The notes below the pieces were generated by a model. That model searched no databases. It was not told the DNA's origin and saw only the letters and a list, made by a program, of their open reading frames with translations. The translations under genes were made by a program, and so were the position numbers. This document shows positions 18,491 through 28,128 of a stretch of DNA of 64,000 bases, piece after piece (the stretch's first letter is position 1; every line of letters starts with the position of its first letter). The DNA is from Prevotella melaninogenica. Its GTDB lineage: Bacteria; Bacteroidota; Bacteroidia; Bacteroidales; Bacteroidaceae. The stretch lies in contig NZ_CP072359.1 in assembly GCF_018128065.1 (NCBI RefSeq), positions 1 to 64,000 of the forward strand, written 5' to 3'.

Positions 18491-18635
18491 CAAGTATTTT
18501 GTAATAATTACACAACTTAATAGTTAAAAAATGCTATCCCCATTATACTTTAACGTTACCAATAGCTGCAAAATATATTGATTTACAACTAAATACATCA
18601 TCCGCACACACTAAGAACAAAATATCCTTAAAGAT

Positions 18636-19433
18636 TTAATACGCATACTTCACTTGGTATTTTCGTTTCAAAACATCAAGCATAAATTCCTTTCCGATAA
18701 TAATTCCACTATCACGCAATACGGCTTCTATCGTCTTTTTAGCTAATTCGGGATGATTATTTTCGTCACTCAGATGGCATAACCATACATGGCGTAAAGC
18801 AGGAGAAGCATTCTCGACGAGTGCTTTCGCACAAGCCTCATTACTAAGATGACCGTTAGGTCCACTGATACGCTCCTTTAAATGACGTGGATATGGACCA
18901 GCAGCTAACTTCTCTGGTTCATGGTTTGCCTCTATTACCAAGTAATTAGAAATAGAAATAAACCGTGCAATCTCATCTGTGATATGTCCACAATCAGTGA
19001 TTAATGTAAATCGGATTCCTTCATACTCTACCGAATAACCAACGCAGTCTGTACTATCATGAGGTACTTCAAATGGTGTTACTTTAAATTCACCAATAGC
19101 AACTTCTTCGCCCTTTTTCAAGTTTCTGACATACTTTGTATCAACCTTACGCCTTACACACCAGTTCTGACTAATTCCCCTATGAACATCTTCTGTTGTA
19201 TATACTGGTAGTTGTAAATAACCACTAATAGAGCCAACCGACTTTACATGATCGGCATGATCATGAGTGATAAGCACATTATGAACCATATTTAGTTGCA
19301 GACCATAGTTCTGGAAATGCTTCTTTAATGAACGAATACCAACACCACAATCAATCATCAAACAATCTGTGTCAGTATATAAAAGATAGCAATTTCCACT
19401 ACTACCACTGCCAAAAGATAAAAACTTCAGCAT
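18636..19433 (-). CDS. MBL-fold metallo-hydrolase, YycJ/WalJ-like
   Basis: A 265-residue cytosolic metallo-beta-lactamase-fold protein. Metal-binding THDHADH is at residues 56-62, with further ligands in ITDCGHI and LCHLSDENN. The N-terminal FGSGSSGNCYLL and overall length match the YycJ/WalJ group, proposed to act as exonucleases or phosphodiesterases in DNA metabolism; the exact activity here is unknown. It is preceded by 120 bp of AT-rich sequence. Confidence 0.85.
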   Translation of the reverse strand: MLKFLSFGSGSSGNCYLLYTDTDCLMIDCGVGIRSLKKHFQNYGLQLNMVHNVLITHDHADHVKSVGSISGYLQLPVYTTEDVHRGISQNWCVRRKVDTKYVRNLKKGEEVAIGEFKVTPFEVPHDSTDCVGYSVEYEGIRFTLITDCGHITDEIARFISISNYLVIEANHEPEKLAAGPYPRHLKERISGPNGHLSNEACAKALVENASPALRHVWLCHLSDENNHPELAKKTIEAVLRDSGIIIGKEFMLDVLKRKYQVKYAY

Positions 19434-19554
19434 TATATTTTATTTTAGGCAAATGTAACAAAAGTATTTTGATAGACAAAATTATTGTTTACGTTTGCCA
19501 GTTTTATTACTATTGTTTTAGGAATAATTAATCATATAAGTATCAACGAAACAA

Positions 19555-21819
19555 TCAAAACGGAAGTCCAACTGCGAAATGGAATGTAAAGTCACGTTTC
19601 AGATTTGGATGCCATAAAGCATAATGCTCCTCCGTACTTGTATAAGCAGGATTAACAGCTTTCATACCACCATCAAAACGAAGGATGAAGTAATCGAAAT
19701 TAAGTCGTAAACCAAGACCGTATGCGACTGCTATCTGCTTATAGAAGTCCTTGAAACGAAACTGTCCTCCTGGTTGATCAGCATAATCACGTAACGTCCA
19801 GATATTTCCTGCATCTATAAAGGCAGCTGCATCAAGTTTCCAAAAGAGATGAGTGCGATACTCTGCATTTAAATCAAGCTTCATATCACCTGTCTGATTA
19901 ATAAAGTCAATTCGACCATCAACACCCTTAAACTTACCTGGTCCTAACTCTCTTACGCTCCAGCCACGAACAGAGTTAGCACCACCAGAGAAGTAACGCT
20001 TCTCAAATGGCAGTACTGTACTATTACCGTATGGAATCGCTATACCCAAGCCTCCATGTAAAGCTAAGGAATTACGCTCGTCAAAACGTAATACTTTTGT
20101 ATAATCAAAGTCGAACTTTGCATACTGGGCATAGGCTATGTTAAACAGTGTTCGTTTCCCTTCGCTGTTTTTCTTGAAATCAAAGATACCACTTAAGCCA
20201 TTCAACACATTACCAGCTAATTCCACTTTTGCTCTGAAAGCATGGTCCGCACCACTATAATTCAGTCCAAAGCCTGTTCGCAAGATAAACAAATCCTGAT
20301 AATTATATCGCAAAATCGCATTACGTGTTGTCGCATTATCGAGGTAGTCATGCTTAAAGGTCTCACTAATCCAAGGCATATACACATAGCTAAGATTAAG
20401 AAGATCGAAGTCGTATGTCAGATGACGAACTGGGTCAGACCAATGATATTTCCATGCAGAAGAAAAGACTCGACGATGGAACTCTGGTCTGTTTTGTAGG
20501 TTCCATCCCACAGATACTTCTGACAGGGCACTGCTCTTTCTTTTAAAGTTCTTTGAGATAAATGGAGCTAAGAAGCGAGGGAACTGCAGATGTGCTTGTA
20601 CACTATATTCCTCATAATCACTATTCTTATAGCCCTCAAGTCCTTTGATAGCTTCAAAGGCTGCTCGAAACTCTACACTTAAATGTTCACTCCCTCTAAA
20701 AAGGTTTCTGTTCTGATAAGAGAGTACGGCTGCAGCACCTAAGTCTCCAGCTGTATTCGTTCCTTCTGGTTGGAAAGAGATAGTATTAGGTTTGTTGTTT
20801 GAGACTTGAATATCTGCATCTAAGTAATGCGTAGAAGAGGTTGTATAGGTGAAAGTCTTACCTATCACTAAACTATCATAGCGAGGCACTTCCCTAAAAT
20901 TGATGTTTGTATAGCGTACTGCGCCAAGGCGAGAGAAGTTATTATAAGTCTTTTGTAAGTCTGTTGCAGAAAAGTATTTACCCTTTTCTATGAGTGTATT
21001 GTCTTCCAAGACACCCTTTCTAAGATGAAAACCTGTTGAATCACCCGGAATAAAATTAACGTTATTGATAATATAACGTGGATGAAGTGTTGGTTCTGCA
21101 TCGCTATTCTCAACATATTTCATCAAGTGTAGCGTCACGTTTACATGCTGTTTACCTTGGGTTGAATCGGCAGTATAATATATGAAATCCTTATGAAAAC
21201 GGTAGAAACCAGAATCATTCAGTATGTGCGTCAGCCTTTTACGTTCGTCATCTAATGTTGTAACAGTAAACTGGCGTGGACGTTTTGTATCTGTTTTAAG
21301 GTGAGAAGAAAGTACTTTTTCGATAACAGAATCCTCAATATCGTAATTAAATCGATCAATAAAATAAGGATCACCAGGATGAAGTAGGTAATTAAGGGTT
21401 AGTTTCTTACCTTTAACCTTCTTATCAACGTCAACCGTAGCATTCATATAACCCATATTCTGCATTGCAACAGTCAAATCCTCAGAAGAAAGACGAGCCT
21501 GAACAGAGTCGTACAACACAGGTTCCTCGCCCATTCTTCGGAGTGTACGGTTAATCCATTTTGTTGTGTCTCGTCCTGCCATAGCGTACGTTCCTAATGG
21601 AATCTTAAAGAGAGAAAACCAACGTGAGTTTCCTTTCTGGCGCACATACTGCATCAAAAGCGAAGAGTTAACATCCTTTCTGTCAGAACGCAGTTCAACC
21701 TTGTCCAAAAGATATTGCCCATCAGGGACAAACTTATCTGATGAGCAAGCTATGACCACAAGAGTAGTCATCACGATGAAGATAAGGGTAAGAAATCTAT
21801 ATGACTTTGAAAATAACAT
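19555..21819 (-). CDS. tamL: TamL-type outer-membrane Omp85 lipoprotein
   Basis: BamA/TamA-superfamily outer-membrane protein, the lipoprotein TamL that replaces TamA in Bacteroidetes and works with TamB. The start at 21819 gives a lipoprotein signal peptide with the lipidated Cys at residue 25 (LVVIACSS). POTRA-like repeats follow (about 40-400), then a 16-strand beta-barrel with the RGWSVRELGPG motif (VRGxxxx of L6). The C-terminus ends in Phe (FAVGLPF), as expected for Bam-assembled proteins. Corrected length is about 754 aa. Confidence 0.87.
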   Translation of the reverse strand: MLFSKSYRFLTLIFIVMTTLVVIACSSDKFVPDGQYLLDKVELRSDRKDVNSSLLMQYVRQKGNSRWFSLFKIPLGTYAMAGRDTTKWINRTLRRMGEEPVLYDSVQARLSSEDLTVAMQNMGYMNATVDVDKKVKGKKLTLNYLLHPGDPYFIDRFNYDIEDSVIEKVLSSHLKTDTKRPRQFTVTTLDDERKRLTHILNDSGFYRFHKDFIYYTADSTQGKQHVNVTLHLMKYVENSDAEPTLHPRYIINNVNFIPGDSTGFHLRKGVLEDNTLIEKGKYFSATDLQKTYNNFSRLGAVRYTNINFREVPRYDSLVIGKTFTYTTSSTHYLDADIQVSNNKPNTISFQPEGTNTAGDLGAAAVLSYQNRNLFRGSEHLSVEFRAAFEAIKGLEGYKNSDYEEYSVQAHLQFPRFLAPFISKNFKRKSSALSEVSVGWNLQNRPEFHRRVFSSAWKYHWSDPVRHLTYDFDLLNLSYVYMPWISETFKHDYLDNATTRNAILRYNYQDLFILRTGFGLNYSGADHAFRAKVELAGNVLNGLSGIFDFKKNSEGKRTLFNIAYAQYAKFDFDYTKVLRFDERNSLALHGGLGIAIPYGNSTVLPFEKRYFSGGANSVRGWSVRELGPGKFKGVDGRIDFINQTGDMKLDLNAEYRTHLFWKLDAAAFIDAGNIWTLRDYADQPGGQFRFKDFYKQIAVAYGLGLRLNFDYFILRFDGGMKAVNPAYTSTEEHYALWHPNLKRDFTFHFAVGLPF

Positions 21820-21841
21820 TGATATCCTAATATATTTTATG

Positions 21842-21901
21842 CAAAGGTAGTAAAAAGTTAAGAAGTAATAGACAGCGGGTGGATAGTTTTTTGTAAATTT
21901 G
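21842..21901. promoter_or_regulatory. Divergent promoters of tamL and the TrmH-type gene
   Basis: Minus strand: TACCTTTG (complement of about 21842-21849) 25 bases before tamL. Plus strand: TAAATTTG at about 21893-21900, only a few bases before the GTG start at 21906. Confidence 0.5.
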
Positions 21902-21905
21902 CGAA

Positions 21906-22628
21906 GTGATATCAAAAAATAAGATAAAGCTTATCCACTCTCTTGAAACAAAAAAAGGAAGAGAGAAAGTAGGACTGTTTGTAGCAGAAGGACCGAAAGT
22001 TGTCAATGATCTGCTACACGAGGGATTTGTAGCAGATGAGATATTAGACGATATAGAAGATATCAAGAAGGTTTCTTTCCTACAACATCCACAACCTCTT
22101 TTGGGTGTTTTCAAGTTGCCAGAAGTAACTTTAAAATGTCCGAATGATTACTTAAGTTTATTCAACAAAGTGGTTGATAACCATCTTGTTTTAGCGCTTG
22201 ATGGCGTACAAGACCCTGGCAACCTTGGTACTATCATTCGCATTGCAGATTGGTTTGGTATTGAGAATATCTTTTGTTCGCATGAAACGGCAGACTGTTG
22301 GAATCCAAAAGTTGTTCAGGCGACAATGGGAAGTATTGCAAGAGTGAAGCTTCATTATCTGAATCTGAATGATTTGATAGATCAACTCCCTGCTGACTAT
22401 CCTATCTATGCTACCCTACTTGATGGCAATAATATCTATGAGCAAGAACTCTCTCATCACGGAATGATTGTAATGGGAAATGAGGGAAAAGGTATTTCTC
22501 CACAGCTTAGAACAAAGATTAACCGAAAACTTCTCATTCCAAACTATCCTCCAGAGCGTGAAACTGCAGAGTCTTTGAATGTGGCAATTGCAACATCTAT
22601 TGTTTGTGCTGAATTTAGAAGACGATGA
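21906..22628 (+). CDS. TrmH/SpoU-family RNA 2'-O-methyltransferase
   Basis: An AdoMet-dependent rRNA or tRNA ribose methyltransferase with the trefoil-knot fold. Motifs: DGVQDPGNLGTIIR (motif 1), GNEGKGIS (motif 2) and AESLNVAIATSIVCAEF (motif 3). The N-terminal substrate-binding part (VGLFVAEGPKVVNDLL) matches the 23S rRNA RlmB-like group. The start is a GTG, because no in-frame ATG precedes the conserved ISKNKIK, and the only visible -7 box ends about five bases upstream, so the mRNA may have almost no leader. 240 aa. Confidence 0.9.
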   Translation: MISKNKIKLIHSLETKKGREKVGLFVAEGPKVVNDLLHEGFVADEILDDIEDIKKVSFLQHPQPLLGVFKLPEVTLKCPNDYLSLFNKVVDNHLVLALDGVQDPGNLGTIIRIADWFGIENIFCSHETADCWNPKVVQATMGSIARVKLHYLNLNDLIDQLPADYPIYATLLDGNNIYEQELSHHGMIVMGNEGKGISPQLRTKINRKLLIPNYPPERETAESLNVAIATSIVCAEFRRR

Positions 22629-22679
22629 AAGCTACCTTTTTAGGGAATAAATAACTACTAACCTACAAAGAAACGTAAT

Positions 22680-23729
22680 ATGATAGACTTACAAAAATTA
22701 GTCAGAACAAATATTAGAGAACTTATCTCTTGCGCTGAAATAAAAGCTGAAGAAGATGTAAGGGATTCTCAACATATTATGCTTGATGCGAATGAAAATC
22801 CATATAACAAACCTTTTAACCGCTATCCTTCTGACGATCAGATTGAGTTGAAGGAAGAACTGGCAAAGCTAAAAGGTGTTACGTCTAAGGAAATTTTCTT
22901 AAGCAATGGCTCTACTGAGGCGATAGACATGTGCTATCGTATCTTCTGTCAGCCAAAGGTTGATAATGTTGTAGCAATAGAACCGACTTGCGAACTATAC
23001 AAACGTTTTGCAAGATTAAATGATATTGAATACCGTTCAGTACTTTTGAATGAGTATTTTCAGTTGAATGCTTCAGAACTTCTTAGAGCTTGTAATAAGC
23101 AAACTAAGCTGATTTGGCTATGCTCTCCTAATACACCAACGGGTAATATTCTGAATGTAGAAGAGGTTGAGAAGGTGGTGAAAGGGTTTAATGGTATTGT
23201 CGTCATTGATGAGGCTTACGCTGACTTCTCACGTTCACAAACCTTTCGAGAACGTGTCTCTGAGTTTCCTAACATGATAGTACTCAACACTTTCTCTAAG
23301 GCATGGGCAAGTGCAGCTATTCGTTTAGGTGTGATTTATGCGCAAGAGGCTATCATTAACGTATTCAACAAGGTGAGTAGTCCTTACAGTATCAACCAAT
23401 TAACACAAGAACAAGCTATTGATGTTCTTAGGCACCGCTATGACATTGAGGATTGGATAAAGATACTTTTGTTAGAACGCAAGCGTATGATAAGTGCCTT
23501 TGCGAGTTTAACTTGTTGTGAGAAAGTTTATCCATCAAATGCCAATTTCTTCTTAGCTCAGATGAAAGATGCAGAAAGCGTATATAACTATCTGTGCGAA
23601 AAAGGTATTAAAGTTAGGAATTGTTCTAACCTATCGTTATGCAACAATTGTTTACGCATAACAATAGGTTCTAAGGCTGAAAACGCTGAAATTCTTGGTA
23701 TACTGAGGTGTTATAAGCCTACAAAATAA
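22680..23729 (+). CDS. hisC: Histidinol-phosphate aminotransferase
   Basis: PLP enzyme converting imidazole-acetol phosphate and glutamate to histidinol phosphate. The 349-residue class I/II aminotransferase shows LDANENPYNKP near the N-terminus, SPNTPTGN and the PLP lysine in NTFSKAWASAAIRLG. It follows the TrmH-type gene by 51 bp on the same strand; no other his genes are in the window. A related aromatic aminotransferase activity is possible. Confidence 0.88.
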   Translation: MIDLQKLVRTNIRELISCAEIKAEEDVRDSQHIMLDANENPYNKPFNRYPSDDQIELKEELAKLKGVTSKEIFLSNGSTEAIDMCYRIFCQPKVDNVVAIEPTCELYKRFARLNDIEYRSVLLNEYFQLNASELLRACNKQTKLIWLCSPNTPTGNILNVEEVEKVVKGFNGIVVIDEAYADFSRSQTFRERVSEFPNMIVLNTFSKAWASAAIRLGVIYAQEAIINVFNKVSSPYSINQLTQEQAIDVLRHRYDIEDWIKILLLERKRMISAFASLTCCEKVYPSNANFFLAQMKDAESVYNYLCEKGIKVRNCSNLSLCNNCLRITIGSKAENAEILGILRCYKPTK

Positions 23730-23810
23730 CCTTATTGCTTATAATTGATATCATTTTAATTAGAACATCATGGTTAGATAAGTCGAATATCTTATCCATC
23801 AGATGTGGTG

Positions 23811-23880
23811 CTGATGGTAAGCACAAATAGTGCTAACGGTTAGCACCAATTGTGCTGTGGGTAAACACCAATTGTGCTAA
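23811..23880. repeat. Short palindromic repeat cluster, family C, copy 1
   Basis: Three units built around GCACAAATAGTGC, GCACCAATTGTGC and ACACCAATTGTGC separated by 8-12 bases. Similar clusters lie at 40494-40568, 58983-59050 and 62645-62712. Located between convergent hisC and yggS genes, so it could help terminate both. Confidence 0.6.
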
Positions 23881-23905
23881 ATGCTAAAACTCTTGCAAAA
23901 AGGAC

Positions 23906-24577
23906 TTAATAAACACGTGGTCCAAAGATAGTTGTACCCACGCGAACCATTGTTGAACGACATTCTACGGCTATGTCGTAATCGTGACTCATACCCCACG
24001 AACGCTCCTTGAAATCAGGATCATCAGCAAAATACTTAGCTTTCAGTTCATCAAAGAGGTCGGCTGCCATTGTCATCTCCTTCTTAATCTGATTACGGTC
24101 ATCTACATTCGATGCCATCATCATTAATCCCGAGATATGTACATTCTTGAGTTGCTTCCATTCGCCACTCTCTAATAGTTCTCGACAAGCATCTGGAGTA
24201 AAACCATATTTAGATTCTTCTTTTGCAATATGAAGTTCGAGAAGAACATTGATAACACGGTTGTACTTCGCAGCTTGCTTATTGATTTCTTTCAATAACT
24301 TCAAAGTGTCAACAGCTTCAATCATAGAAATATAGGGTGCAATATACTTCACTTTATTGGTCTGAAGATGACCAATAAAGTGCCACTCTATATCTTTTGA
24401 AAGTGTCTCAACCTTACGTGTAAGTTCTTGTACCTGACTCTCACCAAAGATACGCTGCCCTTCACGATAAGCAGCTTCTAAGTATTCATTTGGGTGAAAC
24501 TTACTGATGGCAACCAACTTCACACCATCAGGAAGATTCCTAAGCACCTCGTGTAAATTCTTTGCTACATCAAACAT
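23906..24577 (-). CDS. YggS-family PLP homeostasis protein
   Basis: Binds pyridoxal phosphate and controls vitamin B6 and amino-acid pools; no catalytic activity is known. The 223-residue protein has the alanine-racemase-like barrel with PLP Lys26 in VAISKFHP, then FGESQVQEL, WHFIGHLQTNKVKY, and GLMMMAS, all family signatures. The C-terminal VRVGTTIFGPR is present. It follows the DUF4494 gene by 33 bp on the same strand. Confidence 0.93.
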   Translation of the reverse strand: MFDVAKNLHEVLRNLPDGVKLVAISKFHPNEYLEAAYREGQRIFGESQVQELTRKVETLSKDIEWHFIGHLQTNKVKYIAPYISMIEAVDTLKLLKEINKQAAKYNRVINVLLELHIAKEESKYGFTPDACRELLESGEWKQLKNVHISGLMMMASNVDDRNQIKKEMTMAADLFDELKAKYFADDPDFKERSWGMSHDYDIAVECRSTMVRVGTTIFGPRVY

Positions 24578-24610
24578 AATTGCAAGTTTCTTTCTACTAA
24601 AAGAATTATA

Positions 24611-25090
24611 TTACTTCTCGAACTCTGGTTTTTCGTTCTTCTTTCCAGCACGATGTTCAAAGACATCCATTATCTTTGTTTCAGTAATGGCAACAATCTC
24701 ATAATCAATCATTGTTGAACCCATCACCTCATCTACATGCTTGACAGCCCCACTTACAGAATGAGCCTGAACAAGATAGGTTACAGAAGTGCGCTTCTCC
24801 TTTTCTGTCTTTTCGTCCAACGTGATGAAAGCAAGCTTTGCCTTGAACCACTTATCATCAGTATCAATATCGCTAAAGAAAATCTCACCGAATGGTGCTG
24901 GTGAAATAGCTTTCACGTCAAACTCACCGCTAACATAATGTGACATCTCCTCTGTGATAAACTCCTCAGCCTCAGAGAAACTGAGTGCATCAACCACATA
25001 CTGTTCAATGACTTTCTTGTTCTGGCCATCTTCCATAGTCTTGTCATATCTAACTCGCGTTTCAAACCAAGTGCTCGTTCTACTTCTCAT
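24611..25090 (-). CDS. DUF4494 domain protein
   Basis: A 159-residue soluble protein with the DUF4494 pattern (TWFETRVRYDKT, EQYVVDALSFSEAE, ATETKIMDVF-like C-terminus). The family is restricted to Bacteroidetes and has no known function. No signal peptide or membrane helix. It shares a -7 box TACTTTTG on the minus strand (complement of 25175-25182), divergent from the aminotransferase, and precedes yggS. Confidence 0.85.
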   Translation of the reverse strand: MRSRTSTWFETRVRYDKTMEDGQNKKVIEQYVVDALSFSEAEEFITEEMSHYVSGEFDVKAISPAPFGEIFFSDIDTDDKWFKAKLAFITLDEKTEKEKRTSVTYLVQAHSVSGAVKHVDEVMGSTMIDYEIVAITETKIMDVFEHRAGKKNEKPEFEK

Positions 25091-25235
25091 AATTATTTTT
25101 TAAGTTTTAAGCCTTACTTTTCAGTTATCAGATAAAGACAAACCAAAGAGCGTTAGGCGATTTTTATAGATGTGCAAAAGTAGTAAAAATTCTGCGTTAA
25201 TCTGATAAAAGTGCGGTTAAAATAAAAAAAATGTC

Positions 25236-25243
25236 TACCTTTG
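25236..25243 (+). promoter_or_regulatory. -7 box of the class I aminotransferase gene
   Basis: TACCTTTG followed by CA, 72 bases before the start codon. The divergent DUF4494 promoter lies about 55 bases away on the other strand. Confidence 0.55.
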
Positions 25244-25314
25244 CATCACAGTAAAGAATATAAGAGCAGACATCTTCTACTCTCATTCATTATCGGGAGA
25301 ATAAAAAAGTCAAT

Positions 25315-26520
25315 ATGCCAGAAATATCAGTTCGTGGACTTGAAATGCCAGAGTCACCTATCAGAAAATTGGCTCCACTTGCTGTTGAAGCAAAGAAACG
25401 TGGTACTAAAGTTTACCACTTGAATATCGGTCAACCTGATCTTCCAACACCGCAATGTGGATTGGACGCACTGAAAAAGATTGATCGTAAACTTTTAGAG
25501 TACTCACCATCTCAAGGCTTTCTTTCTTATAGAGAAAAACTCTGTAACTTTTATGAGAAGTTTAACATAAACGTTACTCCAGATGACATCATCATTACTT
25601 CTGGTGGCTCTGAAGCTGTGCTGTATTCCTTTATGGCATGTCTGAATCCTGGAGATGAAATCATCGTCCCAGAACCTGCATACGCTAACTATATGGCATT
25701 TGCGATATCAGCAGGTGCGAAGATTAAGACGATAGCAACCTCTATAGAGGAGGGTTTTGCACTGCCTAAGGTTGAAAAGTTTGAAGAGCTTATCAATGAG
25801 AAGACTCGTGCCATTATGATATGTAATCCAAACAATCCTACGGGTTATCTGTATACAAGAAGAGAGATGAATCAGATTCGCGACCTTGTCAAGAAGTACG
25901 ACCTCTACCTCTTTTCGGATGAGGTTTATCGTGAGTATATCTATACTGGCTCGCCTTATATCTCAGCAATGCACTTGCAGGGAATTGAGAATAACACCGT
26001 ACTTATTGACTCAGTATCAAAGCGTTATAGCGAGTGTGGTATTCGTATTGGTGCACTGATTACGAAGAATGAGGAGATACGTAAGGCTGTGATGAAGTTC
26101 TGTCAGGCTCGTCTCTCTCCCCCACTGATTGGTCAGATTGTAGCCGAAGCAAGTCTTGATGCCCCAGCATCTTACTATCGCGATGTCTACGATGAGTATG
26201 TGGAGCGTCGTAAATGTCTCATTGATGGATTGAACCGTATCCCAGGTGTCTACTCTCCAATCCCTATGGGAGCCTTTTATACTGTAGCTAAGCTTCCTGT
26301 TGACGATTCTGACAAGTTCTGTCGCTGGTGCTTGGAAGAGTTCAGCTATGAAGGCGAAACAGTTATGATGGCACCAGCCAGTGGTTTCTACACAACACCT
26401 GGTGCTGGTCGTAATCAAGTTCGCATCGCTTACGTACTCAAACGTGAAGATTTGCAACGTGCTCTGATAGTTCTTCAAAAGGCTTTGGAGGTTTATCCGG
26501 GACGTGTTGAAGAAGAATAA
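25315..26520 (+). CDS. Class I/II pyridoxal-phosphate aminotransferase
   Basis: A 401-residue fold-type I aminotransferase of the aspartate-aminotransferase group. Signatures: HLNIGQPDLPTP, ITSGGSEAVLYSF, NPNNPTGYLYTR, the YxxSDEVYREY segment, the PLP lysine in DSVSKRYSECGIRIG and RIAYVLKREDL near the C-terminus. Likely substrates are aspartate or aromatic amino acids, but specificity is not readable. Followed by the inverted-repeat element at 26525-26758. Confidence 0.88.
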   Translation: MPEISVRGLEMPESPIRKLAPLAVEAKKRGTKVYHLNIGQPDLPTPQCGLDALKKIDRKLLEYSPSQGFLSYREKLCNFYEKFNINVTPDDIIITSGGSEAVLYSFMACLNPGDEIIVPEPAYANYMAFAISAGAKIKTIATSIEEGFALPKVEKFEELINEKTRAIMICNPNNPTGYLYTRREMNQIRDLVKKYDLYLFSDEVYREYIYTGSPYISAMHLQGIENNTVLIDSVSKRYSECGIRIGALITKNEEIRKAVMKFCQARLSPPLIGQIVAEASLDAPASYYRDVYDEYVERRKCLIDGLNRIPGVYSPIPMGAFYTVAKLPVDDSDKFCRWCLEEFSYEGETVMMAPASGFYTTPGAGRNQVRIAYVLKREDLQRALIVLQKALEVYPGRVEEE

Positions 26521-26524
26521 AGTC

Positions 26525-26758
26525 AATTTATAATTCACAATTCATGATTCAGAATTCATAATTATGATTACTTATGTTTGTTGCTTAAAAGGGTCTTCTC
26601 AAATAGATTAAGATGTATTTTTCTAACAAGAGATAGGCATATAGTTGTAAACAAAGAATAAGAAATTTGTTGTATAATTAAGCTATTGGAATAGATTATT
26701 CAGCCATACAGTATGATGGTAATCATAATTATGAATTCTGAATTTTGAATTATAAATT
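26525..26758. repeat. MITE-like element with 40-bp terminal inverted repeats
   Basis: Left arm 26525-26571 and right arm 26719-26758 are inverted copies sharing AGAATTCATAATTATGATTAC; the left arm has seven extra bases. Between them is about 147 bp with no ORF. No target-site duplication can be fixed because the flanks are AT-rich. It lies between a class I aminotransferase and the permease gene, both plus strand. Confidence 0.5.
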
Positions 26759-26764
26759 AAAATA

Positions 26765-28012
26765 ATGAACTATCCGCTTTTTATTGCTCGTAAGATATAT
26801 AACGGAGGAGACAAAACTCGAAAGGTGTCAAAGCCCGCTATTACCATTGCTACAGTAGGTGTTGCAATCGGTTTGGCAGTGATGATAGTATCAGTATGTG
26901 TTGTATTGGGCTTTAAACATTCCATCCGTGATAAGGTGGTAGGCTTTGGTAGTAATATAACTGTTGCCAATTTCCTAACCCTGCAGAGTTCCGAGCAATA
27001 TCCAATTGTGGTAAATGACTCACTTGTAAAGCAATTAAAGGCTGTTCCCGGAGTAAAACATGTACAGCGTTATGCGTATACTCAAGGCATATTGAAGACC
27101 GATAATGATTTTCTGGGTGTCATGTTGAAAGGAGTTGGACCAGACTTTGACTCTACTTTTATTCATAATAATATGGTTGAAGGGAGTCTTCCTCGCTTTT
27201 CTGACACAGAAAATCAACAGAAATTGGTTATCTCTAAGACTATTGCTGATAAACTTAACCTAAAAGTTGGACAACGTCTTTTTGCTTACTTTATTAACGA
27301 AGAGGGTGTTCGTACACGTAAGTTTACTATCGCTGGTATCTATGAAACAAACATGAAGCAATTTGATTCACAGATTTGTTTCACAGATCTTTATACCACT
27401 AATAAGCTTAATGGTTGGGAGTCTGACCAATGTAGTGGAGCAGAACTGTTGGTGAACGACTTTTCACAGCTTAATACCATTACATACCATGTGCTTAGCA
27501 AAATCAAGAATACAATTGACCATTATGGCGAGACTTACTCTGCAGAGAGCATCATTGAGCAAAATCCACAGATATTCTCTTGGCTCGATCTAATGGATTT
27601 GAACGTATGGATAATCCTTGCATTGATGATAGCCGTAGCTGGGGTTTCGATGATATCGGGTCTGTTGATTATCATTCTGGAGCGTACTCAGATGATTGGT
27701 ATATTGAAGGCACTCGGATCTCGTAATCGTCAGATACGCCATATTTTCCTTTGGTTTGCTACCTTTATTATTGGTAGAGGTTTGCTTATAGGCAATTTCA
27801 TAGGATTGGGTATTATCTTCTTACAGAAGTGGACTGGTCTTATTAAGCTTGACCCACAGACTTATTATGTAAGTACTGTGCCAGTAGAAATAGACATCCT
27901 CCTTATCATTGGTCTGAACCTTGCGACTATGTTGGTATGTATAGCTGTTCTGATTGCGCCAAGCTATCTCATCAGTCGTATTCATCCAGCTAAGTCAATG
28001 CACTACGAGTAA
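26765..28012 (+). CDS. ABC transporter permease, FtsX/LolC-E-type
   Basis: A 415-residue inner-membrane permease with MacB/FtsX topology: one helix near residues 25-48, a periplasmic core (about 50-270), then three helices near 275-300, 320-345 and 375-400. The SGLLIIILERTQMIGILKALGSRNRQIRHIFLWF segment contains the FtsX signature coupling loop. It matches the lipoprotein-releasing (LolC/E) group. No ATPase gene is adjacent, so the partner must be elsewhere. Confidence 0.87.
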   Translation: MNYPLFIARKIYNGGDKTRKVSKPAITIATVGVAIGLAVMIVSVCVVLGFKHSIRDKVVGFGSNITVANFLTLQSSEQYPIVVNDSLVKQLKAVPGVKHVQRYAYTQGILKTDNDFLGVMLKGVGPDFDSTFIHNNMVEGSLPRFSDTENQQKLVISKTIADKLNLKVGQRLFAYFINEEGVRTRKFTIAGIYETNMKQFDSQICFTDLYTTNKLNGWESDQCSGAELLVNDFSQLNTITYHVLSKIKNTIDHYGETYSAESIIEQNPQIFSWLDLMDLNVWIILALMIAVAGVSMISGLLIIILERTQMIGILKALGSRNRQIRHIFLWFATFIIGRGLLIGNFIGLGIIFLQKWTGLIKLDPQTYYVSTVPVEIDILLIIGLNLATMLVCIAVLIAPSYLISRIHPAKSMHYE

Positions 28013-28128
28013 ACCATTATCGTCTGCATTTTGGTGTGAAATTATGAAAGGAAAACGACTTGTTGTTTATAGATCTAACATCATAGGGATTTTTTGACAA
28101 TTCACTACCTCGCAAAGTAATCCTTGTG

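Noticed and set aside
23811..23880. CRISPR-like repeats (family C)
   Set aside because: Only three short palindromic units with short similar spacers; no leader or cas genes nearby.
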